From Pedobacter sp. SYSU D00535 (GTDB lineage: Bacteria > Bacteroidota > Bacteroidia > Sphingobacteriales > Sphingobacteriaceae), in NCBI RefSeq assembly GCF_017355855.1, contig NZ_JAFEWD010000002.1, positions 186,001 to 250,000 of the forward strand: DNA of 64,000 bases, given 5' to 3'. The translations under genes were made by a program, and so were the position numbers. The notes beneath the pieces are model-generated. The model had not been told where the DNA came from, ran no database searches, and saw only the letters and a program-made list of their open reading frames with translations. Below, in pieces: positions 7,381-14,773 of this stretch (positions within the stretch are counted from its first letter, which is position 1; each line of letters begins with the position of its first letter).

Positions 7381-7381
7381 G
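7363..7381 (+). repeat. Overlapping stop/start junction repeat, copy 3
   Basis: This 19-bp sequence matches copy 2 exactly, ending the gene at 7141 and starting the gene at 7373. Confidence 0.75.
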
Positions 7382-7639
7382 CCAACGAAGGAGGATGTGT
7401 ATCTGATCTTCAGCAGCAATATCTCTTATCTAAGGGAGAAGCACGGGATTACGCAGGAGGCGTTTGCTCACCAGCTCGGGATTTCCAGGGAGAACCTAGC
7501 ATCCTACGAAGAGGGTAGAGCTACACCACATCTTCCCGTGCTCGTCAGCATCTCTAACAAACTTGACTACGGCATTGACTGCCTTTTGACTATCAATATC
7601 CGTGACATCGAAGAAGTAACACTTTTTACCCAGAAGTAA
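7373..7639 (+). CDS. XRE-family HTH protein
   Basis: The 88-aa protein contains a complete Cro/C1-type HTH (residues about 13-67: ISYLREKHGITQEAFAHQLGIS, then LASYEEGRATPHLPVLVSIS). It probably represses or modulates early genes. The start lies in junction repeat copy 3, and the next gene begins 1 bp after its stop. Confidence 0.85.
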   Translation: MDKPTKEDVYLIFSSNISYLREKHGITQEAFAHQLGISRENLASYEEGRATPHLPVLVSISNKLDYGIDCLLTINIRDIEEVTLFTQK

Positions 7640-7640
7640 G

Positions 7641-7862
7641 ATGAAAGATAAGTTCTTAATCAAGAAAGGTCTGAAGGTTTGGGAAGCCGGAAGCGTTGTT
7701 ATTGACTCCGTAAGACATATCGTAAAAGATGGTTTCATCAAGTGTAACGCTTCTCTGAATCACTCTGCCTGGAATACTACTATCGAGAAGAAAAAATGCA
7801 GGTTCTGCTTTGCTCGTATGTATTACGAACAAGCGTCATTATTTGAAGGAGGTGTTGCATGA
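7641..7862 (+). CDS. Small hypothetical protein with CRFC motif and QASLF tail
   Basis: The 73-aa protein has no assigned family. A conserved-looking HSAWNTTIEKKKCRFCFARMYYEQ segment has two cysteines (CRFC). The C-terminal QASLF fits the consensus of beta-sliding-clamp-binding peptides (QxxLF). Its stop overlaps the start of the PP-loop gene (GCATGA), so the two are coupled. Confidence 0.65.
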   Translation: MKDKFLIKKGLKVWEAGSVVIDSVRHIVKDGFIKCNASLNHSAWNTTIEKKKCRFCFARMYYEQASLFEGGVA

Positions 7863-9058
7863 GAACGGTTCAGACAAACATGTTCGAAGGGACCAAGCGC
7901 CTGCAGATGAATGACAGCATTGATCTCACTATTCAATCACTTCAGGCCTACGGTCCTAAATACAACTATTGGTGCGTGGCTTGGAGCGGAGGCAAGGACA
8001 GCACTACACTCGTGACCTTAGTGGTTTACCTGATCATCTCAAAGAAGATCCAACCGCCCAAGAAGATTTTCATAATGTATGCAGACACTAGACTCGAACT
8101 TACTCCTCTATTTGTCGCGGCTCAAACCATAATGGATGAACTCGCCGAGCATGGCTACCAGGTTGAAGTTGTAATGGCATCACTAGAGAATCGGTTCTTA
8201 ACCTACATACTAGGCCGGGGAGTTCCACCACCTAACAACGCTACCTTTCGCTGGTGTACATCCCGGATCAAGATCGAGCCGATGCAGTCAGCGCTTGAAG
8301 ATCTGGTAGGAACCCTGGGAGAAAAGGTGTTGATGTTGACAGGCGTTCGTCAGGGAGAGTCAGCAATCCGTGATTCCCGTATTGTTCTCTCTTGCTCCAA
8401 GAACGGAGCCGAGTGCGGGCAGGGCTGGTACCAGGAAACTCTTCCAGAAAGCTTATGCGATACGCTTGCTCCGATCTTGCACTGGCGGGTATGCCACGTA
8501 TGGGAGTGGTTGAAGCATTGGGCTCCTCTTCCTGAATATGGCGACTTCTCTACTGAGCTGATCGCTGATGCTTATGGAGGTGACGAAGCCGAGGAGATCA
8601 ATGCGCGGACTGGTTGTATGGGCTGTCCTCTGACCGACAAAGACACTGCATTGGATAATCTATTGAAGAAAGTAAAGTGGCAATACCTCGAGCCGTTGAA
8701 AAGGCTTCGACCCATATTTCGAGAAATGAGGAAGCCTCAATATCGTTTGCGCAAGACAGGCCTCGAGGAGTCGAACGAGAAGAACAAACAACGCATGGGC
8801 CCATTGACTATGGCCGCTCGAAAAAGATTCTTCAAAGAAATACTATCCATCCAGGAAGATATAAATGCTGGGGCAAAAAGATCTGGGATGCCGTATGTAA
8901 TTCTCCTGAACGCAGAGGAGCAGAAGTTCATAAAGGAATGCTGGGCGAATAACCTGTGGCCGAACAAGTGGACCGGCGAAGAGCCTACTGCTGACACTCC
9001 CATGGATACTGTTTATCCTGATGGATCGATTCAGCCGCTTATACAGTTTGGAGATTAG
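7859..9058 (+). CDS. PP-loop ATPase, PAPS-reductase/DndC-like
   Basis: The 399-aa protein has an N-type PP-loop SGGKDS (residues 43-48), a YADTRLELTPL segment typical of PAPS reductase/DndC proteins, FRWCTSRIKIEP, TGVRQGESAIRDSR, and cysteines in CSKNGAEC and GCMGC that could hold an Fe-S cluster as in DndC. Family members activate substrates by adenylation for sulfur transfer. No dndB, dndD or dndE homologue is present here, so a phosphorothioation role is uncertain; RNA or nucleotide modification is also possible. It belongs to the early/replication operon. Confidence 0.8.
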   Translation: MRTVQTNMFEGTKRLQMNDSIDLTIQSLQAYGPKYNYWCVAWSGGKDSTTLVTLVVYLIISKKIQPPKKIFIMYADTRLELTPLFVAAQTIMDELAEHGYQVEVVMASLENRFLTYILGRGVPPPNNATFRWCTSRIKIEPMQSALEDLVGTLGEKVLMLTGVRQGESAIRDSRIVLSCSKNGAECGQGWYQETLPESLCDTLAPILHWRVCHVWEWLKHWAPLPEYGDFSTELIADAYGGDEAEEINARTGCMGCPLTDKDTALDNLLKKVKWQYLEPLKRLRPIFREMRKPQYRLRKTGLEESNEKNKQRMGPLTMAARKRFFKEILSIQEDINAGAKRSGMPYVILLNAEEQKFIKECWANNLWPNKWTGEEPTADTPMDTVYPDGSIQPLIQFGD

Positions 9059-9061
9059 GAT

Positions 9062-9310
9062 ATGCAGTTACCGTGGTTCAGCGAGTTGGAAGAGGGATTA
9101 AGCATGCAGCAGGTTGCTGAGCTCATAGAAGATTATGTAAACGAGGTGCCCATGTTCTTGATACGCGGTAAATACAAAGTCGGTTCAGCAATGATCCAGT
9201 ATTATGTCGCGCAGTTCTACATCGGCGCCTCTCATTTAAAGCAACCGCAAATAACTATTACAATTAAATCAAATGAAGAAGTATGGCAAGAAAAGATAAA
9301 GCAGGGATAA
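9062..9310 (+). CDS. Hypothetical early protein
   Basis: The 82-aa protein starts 3 bp after the PP-loop gene and overlaps the replication gene by 28 bp. No domain is recognised. Confidence 0.6.
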   Translation: MQLPWFSELEEGLSMQQVAELIEDYVNEVPMFLIRGKYKVGSAMIQYYVAQFYIGASHLKQPQITITIKSNEEVWQEKIKQG

Positions 9311-10290
9311 GCTACTACGCCATGGATGTTGATCATGTCCATAACAAGAAGATCAAGCTTCTAGTGACGGAATATGACTCTCACGGCTACTGGATTTATC
9401 AGTGTCTACTTGCGGCGATTTATCAGCAAAAGGGATACTATTTCGATTTATCGGATGAGGACACTCTCGTATTATTCGCCGCTGATGTCTGTAAAAAACC
9501 TGTAAGTCTGGTTCGGGAAGTAATCGAATGCTGTGTGCGAAGAGATCTTTTTTCCCGGGAAATTTACGAAAATTCCCGGGTACTAACTTCGGACCGCATA
9601 CAGTCTCACTACCTGGTTGCGACCAATGAAAGCAGGAAAAAGGGTAGGGTTATCCGTATAAATACGCGGTACTGGTTGCTTGAAAATACAGAGGAAGAAA
9701 GGGGTGTAGAGCTGTTTGATGGAAACTCCCGGGAAATTCAAACTTTTTCCCGGGAAAAACCCGAAGAATCCCGGGAAAATGGTACACAAATAAAAGAAAA
9801 GGAAATAAAAGAAAATCAAATAAAAGGAAATGAAACAGATGCTCCCTTTCCTTTTCAAGAACTGATTGAAAAAATCCTGAAGAATTTCGGCTTCAATCAA
9901 ATTGCAAATTTTGACAAAGCCCGGGAAGCTTCAGCTTTTTTAAACTGCCTTGCTCTTTCAAGTCGAGTGGAGCTTTTCGAGTCACAGATGCAAGCCTATT
10001 TCGAATATAAAAAAATTTCCGGCGGGCAAAATTTCATTCACAGCTTCAAGAACTTCCTAGGCTCGCACGAAAAGCTTTTCGAGGACGGAGCCTGGAACGC
10101 GGAGAACTGGATCAAAAAACTGGAAACTGAAAAATTAAAATCAAATGAAAGACCTCATTCAAATACCACAAATGGATTCCAAACTCGCGAGGAGAGAAGA
10201 CAGTCAGTTAATGAGTTGGGTAGCTCAGCCAGACAAGTACTTAGAAGCATTGCGAGTAAGTACAACGGAGGACATACTGATGAGCACTAG
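9283..10290 (+). CDS. Lin1244/Lin1753-type replication initiation protein
   Basis: The 335-aa protein's N-terminal about 100 residues (ISYYAMDVDHVHNKKIKLLVTEYDSHGYWIY and following) match the Lin1244/Lin1753-like domain (DUF4373) found in phage DnaD-like replication proteins. The middle is low-complexity and contains repeats of Ser-Arg-Glu spaced seven residues apart, which are the coding readout of DNA iterons at 9554-9775. The C-terminal region (about 185-260) resembles a DnaD-like helical domain. It likely binds the origin inside its own gene, as lambda O does. Confidence 0.75.
   Translation: MARKDKAGISYYAMDVDHVHNKKIKLLVTEYDSHGYWIYQCLLAAIYQQKGYYFDLSDEDTLVLFAADVCKKPVSLVREVIECCVRRDLFSREIYENSRVLTSDRIQSHYLVATNESRKKGRVIRINTRYWLLENTEEERGVELFDGNSREIQTFSREKPEESRENGTQIKEKEIKENQIKGNETDAPFPFQELIEKILKNFGFNQIANFDKAREASAFLNCLALSSRVELFESQMQAYFEYKKISGGQNFIHSFKNFLGSHEKLFEDGAWNAENWIKKLETEKLKSNERPHSNTTNGFQTREERRQSVNELGSSARQVLRSIASKYNGGHTDEH
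9551..9835. other. Candidate phage replication origin: CCCGGG iterons plus AT-rich stretch
   Basis: CCCGGG palindromes, mostly within TCCCGGGAAA, begin at 9554, 9575, 9728, 9749 and 9770, with exact 21-bp spacing inside each cluster; a sixth is at 9920. Directly after the second cluster lies a purine-rich, AT-rich run (about 9784-9835) with repeated AAATAAAAGAAAA. Iterons at two-turn spacing next to a melting-prone tract inside an initiator gene is the architecture of lambdoid origins. The assignment is inference. Confidence 0.65.
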
Positions 10291-10948
10291 TCCTTCCCTG
10301 GCCAAGGTTAGAAGGGAATTAGGAGATGACGGAAATCTAGCGATTAAAGCGATCCTCACGATTTTACTGGAGGAGGTTATCAATTTTCTAAACGTTGGCA
10401 AGACGATGAACGATCGTCAGATTGCAACAACAATAAATTTGATCATTGATGATTATTCTCAGTTGAAACCAGATGACTTTAAGCTTTGCTTCAAAAACGG
10501 AATGAAGGGCAAGTATGGCAAATCTTATGACCGTTTGGATGGGAATGTGATCTTCGAGTGGCTGGAGCAATATCTCTATGAAAAGGAAAGTGAGATTGAG
10601 ATGATTCGGCGGAACGAAAACAGCAGGCTAAAAAGGAACTCTGACTTTGCTATCGGCCAGGAAGGGACAACCATGCCGGACTGGTTCAAGATGCCCGACA
10701 AAAAGCAAAGCGAAATAAAGTCCTCAGAGCCTCGCAAGATGTCGGATGAGCAAAGACTATTCAACGAGTTAATAAATCGATTTGACGGGGAGTTTAAGCG
10801 ACGCGGCGTGGAATCTGGAGGGGGAAGGTTTGTTAAGTTCTACGGACGGATGATGAACGTCGAAGAATACGTGAATTTCAAAGCTGCTCAGATAGATCGA
10901 ATCATCAAGCTTGATCGCTTTTTAACAGCTCGATCTAAGAGGAAATAA
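10145..10948 (+). CDS. Putative replication-associated protein
   Basis: The 267-aa protein overlaps the replication gene by 146 bp in another frame. The first in-frame ATG at 10145 may be early, and later starts cannot be excluded. The N-terminal half contains PDKYLEALRVST and LAKVRRELGDDGNLAIKAIL, a pattern seen in Bacteroidetes phage proteins next to replication initiators. The position of a helicase loader suggests that role, but no AAA+ motif is visible, so function stays unassigned. Confidence 0.65.
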   Translation: MKDLIQIPQMDSKLARREDSQLMSWVAQPDKYLEALRVSTTEDILMSTSPSLAKVRRELGDDGNLAIKAILTILLEEVINFLNVGKTMNDRQIATTINLIIDDYSQLKPDDFKLCFKNGMKGKYGKSYDRLDGNVIFEWLEQYLYEKESEIEMIRRNENSRLKRNSDFAIGQEGTTMPDWFKMPDKKQSEIKSSEPRKMSDEQRLFNELINRFDGEFKRRGVESGGGRFVKFYGRMMNVEEYVNFKAAQIDRIIKLDRFLTARSKRK

Positions 10949-10957
10949 TAACAGGCG

Positions 10958-11539
10958 ATGAAGCGCCAGCAAGCAAACGAGTTTATAAAGTCTCTCCTGG
11001 AGAAAGGCTACGTCTGGAATGAGAGCAAGACAAAGCTTCACACTCCTGCAGAAGCCTTTGCTCTTGGGTTAAAGTCTGCAAAGGGATCTTCAAAGAAAGA
11101 GCGCAAAGGGACAAAAACCGGATGGGTTGATGACTATCGAAACATCCGGAACAAAGCGAGGTACGTCGACGAGTTCATGAGCCTGGCCTCTCTTCACCTT
11201 CAAGTCGATATCTGGCCCGAGTTCTTCTTCAGCACCGATCGCGACTTCAGGATCGACTACGCCATTCCCATCTTCGACGATATACCCGTGAAGGTCGCTC
11301 TTGAACAGGAGGGAGGAATTTGGATGGAGAAGTCCGGACACAACACGGGAACCGGCATTACTCGTGACATGGAGAAGAATAATCTTCTTGTTCTGAATGG
11401 TTGGACCCTGATCCGAAGAACGCCGGCTCAACTGCAGGTAGTTGACTGTGGAGAGACGTTGGCGCTTCTCGAAAATATATTAAGAAGATTATCGGTAAAA
11501 GAGCCGATAAATGATAAATATCGGACAATTGCCCGATAG
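10958..11539 (+). CDS. Putative PD-(D/E)XK endonuclease / junction resolvase
   Basis: The 193-aa protein's residues 98-155 show FRIDYAIP (D100), VALEQEGGIW (E116/E118), GHNTGTGITRDMEKNN and GWTLIRRTP. This arrangement is seen in DUF559/Vsr-like restriction-endonuclease folds and phage Holliday-junction resolvases. It sits at the end of the replication block, where lambdoid phages carry a resolvase. The catalytic assignment is by pattern only. Confidence 0.6.
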   Translation: MKRQQANEFIKSLLEKGYVWNESKTKLHTPAEAFALGLKSAKGSSKKERKGTKTGWVDDYRNIRNKARYVDEFMSLASLHLQVDIWPEFFFSTDRDFRIDYAIPIFDDIPVKVALEQEGGIWMEKSGHNTGTGITRDMEKNNLLVLNGWTLIRRTPAQLQVVDCGETLALLENILRRLSVKEPINDKYRTIAR

Positions 11540-11596
11540 TATTACGCGGCTAAGGAACATTAAAATCCCGAGGGAAAATAGTAAATTTATCCAAAT

Positions 11597-11698
11597 ATGA
11601 ATAGATTGAATAGTTTTTTTCGCGGGTATAGAAAAGTAGTTCCAGAAATAGCCAGGTACTACGGTATCACACTTGACGAATTACTAACCCTTAAATAA
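11597..11698 (+). CDS. Very small hypothetical protein
   Basis: A 33-aa reading frame begins MNRLNSFF and ends VVPEIARYYGITLDELLTLK, which resembles the first helices of an HTH. It is short and supported only by its position in a tightly packed operon. Confidence 0.35.
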   Translation: MNRLNSFFRGYRKVVPEIARYYGITLDELLTLK

Positions 11699-11706
11699 AA
11701 AGAACA

Positions 11707-11883
11707 ATGAAAACAGCAGAAGAAATTCTCTATTCCTTCGGTGGGTCAGTTAACCCATCAAGGGAGGACGCAATAAAAGCTATGAAAGCCTATGCAGAGC
11801 AAGCACTAGATAGGGCAGCAGAGGCGGCAGAATACGCGAGCGCAAAGCGGCAAATCCTCTCCATCAAGCAAGAACTAAGATAA
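11707..11883 (+). CDS. Small hypothetical helical protein
   Basis: The 58-aa protein is strongly helical and alanine-rich in the second half (AEQALDRAAEAAEYASAKRQ), similar to small phage proteins of the same length. Function is unknown. Confidence 0.5.
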   Translation: MKTAEEILYSFGGSVNPSREDAIKAMKAYAEQALDRAAEAAEYASAKRQILSIKQELR

Positions 11884-11895
11884 CGGAGTAAGACA

Positions 11896-12060
11896 ATGAA
11901 AGAAGCAGTAGAAAACTTAATAAAAACGTACACTACAGAAATTGAAGAGATTCGGGATGTGTTAAATAGGATGCCGCATGGTGACTCTAGGATGTCTCAG
12001 CGTATTCAAGATTTTGAAAGGTTTATAAAAGACCTTAATCATTTAGCTAAACAACAATGA
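11896..12060 (+). CDS. Small hypothetical helical protein
   Basis: The 54-aa, probably helical, protein is preceded by GAGTAAGACA directly before the ATG, a leader that recurs before the gene at 12082. No domain is recognised. Confidence 0.45.
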   Translation: MKEAVENLIKTYTTEIEEIRDVLNRMPHGDSRMSQRIQDFERFIKDLNHLAKQQ

Positions 12061-12081
12061 AAAAGTTAACTGAGTAAGACA

Positions 12082-12351
12082 ATGAAAAAGAAAACTCTTA
12101 AAGGATGGGAAAAATCCGGCTTAAATAGACGTGATTACCTAACTGAACCATGTGAGATTGACGAAGCTCTATATCTCGACATTGCAGAAACAGTTCCTGT
12201 TGCTTATTCAAATGACGGGCTAATCCAAAATGGAGAAGCGAGTAGGTCTGAACGAAACGATGAGTGGGAAGAAGTATACTTCCACGAAACAGCAGTATAT
12301 ATTGGAGGCAAATACTTCTTCTTGGGAGTACTGCCTGAATTTAAAAGCTAA
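12082..12351 (+). CDS. Hypothetical protein
   Basis: The 89-aa protein is not a recognised family. Its leader GAGTAAGACA matches the one before the gene at 11896. It is part of a run of small accessory ORFs between replication and packaging genes. Confidence 0.55.
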   Translation: MKKKTLKGWEKSGLNRRDYLTEPCEIDEALYLDIAETVPVAYSNDGLIQNGEASRSERNDEWEEVYFHETAVYIGGKYFFLGVLPEFKS

Positions 12352-12357
12352 CCAACA

Positions 12358-13134
12358 ATGAAAACACCCATACCCGCAACAGTAACAAAACAAGAGGACG
12401 GACTCTTTTTGATAGAGGCCCAAAATCCATATACGAAGTTCATAAATAAAGACAATGTAACGAAACATTGGAGTCAGTTTAAAGCTACTCATCCCCCTAA
12501 GATCACAGACGAAGATTTAACCGGAGTAGAGCAGGTTAATTGGAATAGCTTTAATATAGAGGTGCATCAAGCTTTCTCAGAGGATTTTGGAAAATGGTAT
12601 GAAGATCCATACATCCCCCAAATAAAAGAGCTTGCGTTTAAAACCCGCACTATATGGCGCAGGGAAGCAGCAGAGCTAACCGAAAAGGAGGAAGGGGAAA
12701 AGCTGCACGATTGCCTTAAATGTGACTCTTTCCCTGTAGATACACCTAATAGCATCTGTAAGTACTGTAATTGGCCAGACGGACAAAAGCAGGAGCCAAT
12801 AAAGGAGAGGGAACAAGAGCCGGAGAAGAAAACACTCCTTCAATGCAAAGACGAAATAGCCAGCCGATATGGATATGAGTCTTATGGTCAGTTTTGCTTC
12901 GGTACTCCAAGAGAGCCTGAGCATGATGATTGGGATTTTCATTTAAGACTTGTCGATGATGCTGTTGAACTGTACGTAAGTCAATTTGTATCCTCTCAGG
13001 AGGAAAAGCAGACGCGAGAGCTGAGGGAGGAAGATGATTTAGAGCAACTGTATTTTAATTGGAAAGATACTGACACTGATCTATCATTCACAGCTTACGC
13101 TAACCAAAAAGGATACAGAATAACAAAAGAATAG
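12358..13134 (+). CDS. Hypothetical protein with zinc-ribbon-like cysteines
   Basis: The 258-aa acidic protein has an internal CLKC...CKYC pattern (C119, C122, C134, C137) that fits a small zinc ribbon. The rest is charged and mostly helical. No enzyme motif is seen. It begins 7 bp after the previous stop. Confidence 0.6.
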   Translation: MKTPIPATVTKQEDGLFLIEAQNPYTKFINKDNVTKHWSQFKATHPPKITDEDLTGVEQVNWNSFNIEVHQAFSEDFGKWYEDPYIPQIKELAFKTRTIWRREAAELTEKEEGEKLHDCLKCDSFPVDTPNSICKYCNWPDGQKQEPIKEREQEPEKKTLLQCKDEIASRYGYESYGQFCFGTPREPEHDDWDFHLRLVDDAVELYVSQFVSSQEEKQTRELREEDDLEQLYFNWKDTDTDLSFTAYANQKGYRITKE

Positions 13135-13136
13135 TC

Positions 13137-13508
13137 ATGGAAGTCAGAGAATTAAGAATATGCAACCTTGTTAAATACAAAACAACTCCTGAAGAATATC
13201 TTGAAGGTGAAATTACCCTTATAGACCATAGAGGTGTCGTGGTTAATGGGTTCTATATGCTTGTCGGTTTTATAGAACCGATCCCTCTCACAGAAGAATG
13301 GCTCTTGAAGTTCGGGTTAAAAGAGCATAGTTTAGGCTACTACTACCTCACAGATGATGTAATAATCAGTGTAGAAGGACAGGTTTATTTTGAAACCGGA
13401 ACTAATGTAACCCATTGGATGTGCGAGTGCTATACAGTTCACCAACTTCAAAACTTATACTTCGCCCTAACAAGTGAAGAGCTAACCCTTAACAGCAATG
13501 AAAGATAA
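13137..13508 (+). CDS. Conserved Bacteroidetes phage protein (PIPLTEEWLLKFG / VHQLQNLYFALT family)
   Basis: The 123-aa protein carries ELRICNLVKY at the N-terminus, PIPLTEEWLLKFG in the middle and VHQLQNLYFALTSEELT at the end. These are hallmarks of an uncharacterised family common in Bacteroidetes phages and integrative elements. Function is unknown. It overlaps the next gene by 11 bp. Confidence 0.75.
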   Translation: MEVRELRICNLVKYKTTPEEYLEGEITLIDHRGVVVNGFYMLVGFIEPIPLTEEWLLKFGLKEHSLGYYYLTDDVIISVEGQVYFETGTNVTHWMCECYTVHQLQNLYFALTSEELTLNSNER

Positions 13509-13845
13509 CAACATAAGAGAAGCAGCGGAGAAGCTAACCAAAGCTCTTGAAATACTAAACTCCCGACATAAGGACACAACCGGATTAGGAGCCGTAATAA
13601 CTCTTTTAAAGGAAGTAAAAGGGGAGCTAACCAAAGCAGAGGGAGAGAAGGAAGAGGAAGGATGGATAAGCTGCGAGGATAGATTGCCGGACGATAAGCA
13701 GTATATTATCATTTATTGTCAAGATGATATTGCTTTCAATCCATCTGGAAGAATTGCTATCTCTTATTTCTCGAAAAAGTACGGATTTAATAGTGGTGTA
13801 AAAGTAACCCACTGGATGCCTTTACCCACCCCACCCAAAGGATAA
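13498..13845 (+). CDS. DUF551-domain protein
   Basis: The 115-aa protein has a helical N-terminal 50 residues followed by a DUF551 domain: WISCEDRLPDDKQYIIIY near residue 56 and VTHWMPLPTPPKG at the C-terminus. DUF551 is common in phages, and its role is not known. Confidence 0.8.
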   Translation: MKDNNIREAAEKLTKALEILNSRHKDTTGLGAVITLLKEVKGELTKAEGEKEEEGWISCEDRLPDDKQYIIIYCQDDIAFNPSGRIAISYFSKKYGFNSGVKVTHWMPLPTPPKG

Positions 13846-13900
13846 GCAATGAGCGGTATTAAGCCATACAAGGAAGGACAACAATAACAAAATAGTCATT

Positions 13901-14068
13901 ATGAAAGACAAGGACAAAGTTTCAAACCAGTATCACGAACTGAAAGCCCTGGCAACAAAGTTCAATGTGTCAGTGTGGCAAGTGATGAAAGCAAAAGAAG
14001 ATCTGCAAACAAACGATAGAAAGCCAATCGAGGAGTATCTATCAGCTATTAGAAAACCGGAGGAATGA
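13901..14068 (+). CDS. Small hypothetical protein
   Basis: The 55-aa protein has a helical, HTH-like central stretch (ELKALATKFNVSVWQVMKAKEDL). Its stop overlaps the start of the small terminase gene (ATGA), suggesting coupling. Confidence 0.5.
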   Translation: MKDKDKVSNQYHELKALATKFNVSVWQVMKAKEDLQTNDRKPIEEYLSAIRKPEE

Positions 14069-14529
14069 TTGTGGAATCAGAAATGTCGTTCGACAAATTC
14101 GACAGTAATAAAAAGCGGCTCCTAGAGGGCCTTAGAAGGTATAGGGGAATAGTAACATCTGCCTGTAAGTTTGCCAATCTGGATAGGCAAACATTTTACA
14201 ATTACAAGAAAGATGACCCAGCCTTCGCTCAAGCAGTAGAAGATGTTGAAGAAGAGGCGATTGACTTCGTTGAGGGGAAGCTTTACGAGAAGATAAACGG
14301 CGTTGAGTGTGTGTCGTATAACGGCAAGGGGGAGGCGACTGTTTACGACCAACCGCCTTCGGATACAGCCATCATCTTCTACCTTAAAACTAAAGGCAAG
14401 AAGAGGGGATATGTTGAACGTCAGGAGATTACTGGGAAGGATGGAGATCCGATCGAAAGTGAGATCACGGTGAAGGTTATTCATGCCGGCCCAAGACCGG
14501 TGTCCCACGAGAAGGATGTGGACGCGTAA
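14065..14529 (+). CDS. Terminase small subunit-like protein
   Basis: The 154-aa protein has an N-terminal HTH (GIVTSACKFANLDRQTFYNYKKDDPAFAQAVED) followed by DFVEGKLYEKI and AIIFYLKTKGKKRGY, a layout typical of small terminase subunits that recognise the packaging site. The start could be ATG 14065 or ATG 14083. It is separated from terL by a 244-bp non-coding stretch. Confidence 0.75.
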   Translation: MIVESEMSFDKFDSNKKRLLEGLRRYRGIVTSACKFANLDRQTFYNYKKDDPAFAQAVEDVEEEAIDFVEGKLYEKINGVECVSYNGKGEATVYDQPPSDTAIIFYLKTKGKKRGYVERQEITGKDGDPIESEITVKVIHAGPRPVSHEKDVDA

Positions 14530-14773
14530 AAAGGAAAGGGAGACTAATCCCCCTTCCGTTTGAACCAGCGAACTTTTAATTCAAAACTATCGCTAGTGAT
14601 CTTCACCTCAAGACTACTCAAAATGAAGAACAGATATATGTACTCCATCTCTTCTGTTAGGGGTGTTACCCCCTACGCTTTCTTTAACTTTTTCTCGTAA
14701 GAGATTAGTTATATGATGAGGTAGGAATACGTAATCCGTTTCAAAGATATAAAAACTTGTAGTTGTACAACAA
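14530..14773. other. Non-coding gap between terS and terL
   Basis: It has no convincing gene; only a 25-codon frame (14623-14700) is seen. It contains a G-rich/C-rich inverted repeat just after terS (about 14532-14558) and a second hairpin TAGGGGT-GTT-ACCCCCTA near 14660. A palindrome GTTGTACAAC lies just before the terL ATG. A packaging site or a terL regulatory region would fit here, but neither can be proven from sequence. Confidence 0.45.
14757..14771. promoter_or_regulatory. TTGTAGTTGTACAAC element before terL
   Basis: A palindromic GTTGTACAAC core ends two bases before the terL start codon. Almost the same sequence (TTGTATTGTACAAC, 2795-2808) lies upstream of the first early gene. Shared placement in front of early and late blocks suggests a regulator-binding site. 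Confidence 0.4.

Noticed and set aside
7641-9058. A Dnd phosphorothioation system
   Set aside because: Only a DndC-like PP-loop protein is present; the other Dnd components are missing, so I did not call a system.
14086-14106. TTCGACA half-sites inside the small terminase gene resembling the repressor operator
   Set aside because: They are in coding sequence with wrong spacing and imperfect arms. Chance similarity is likely.
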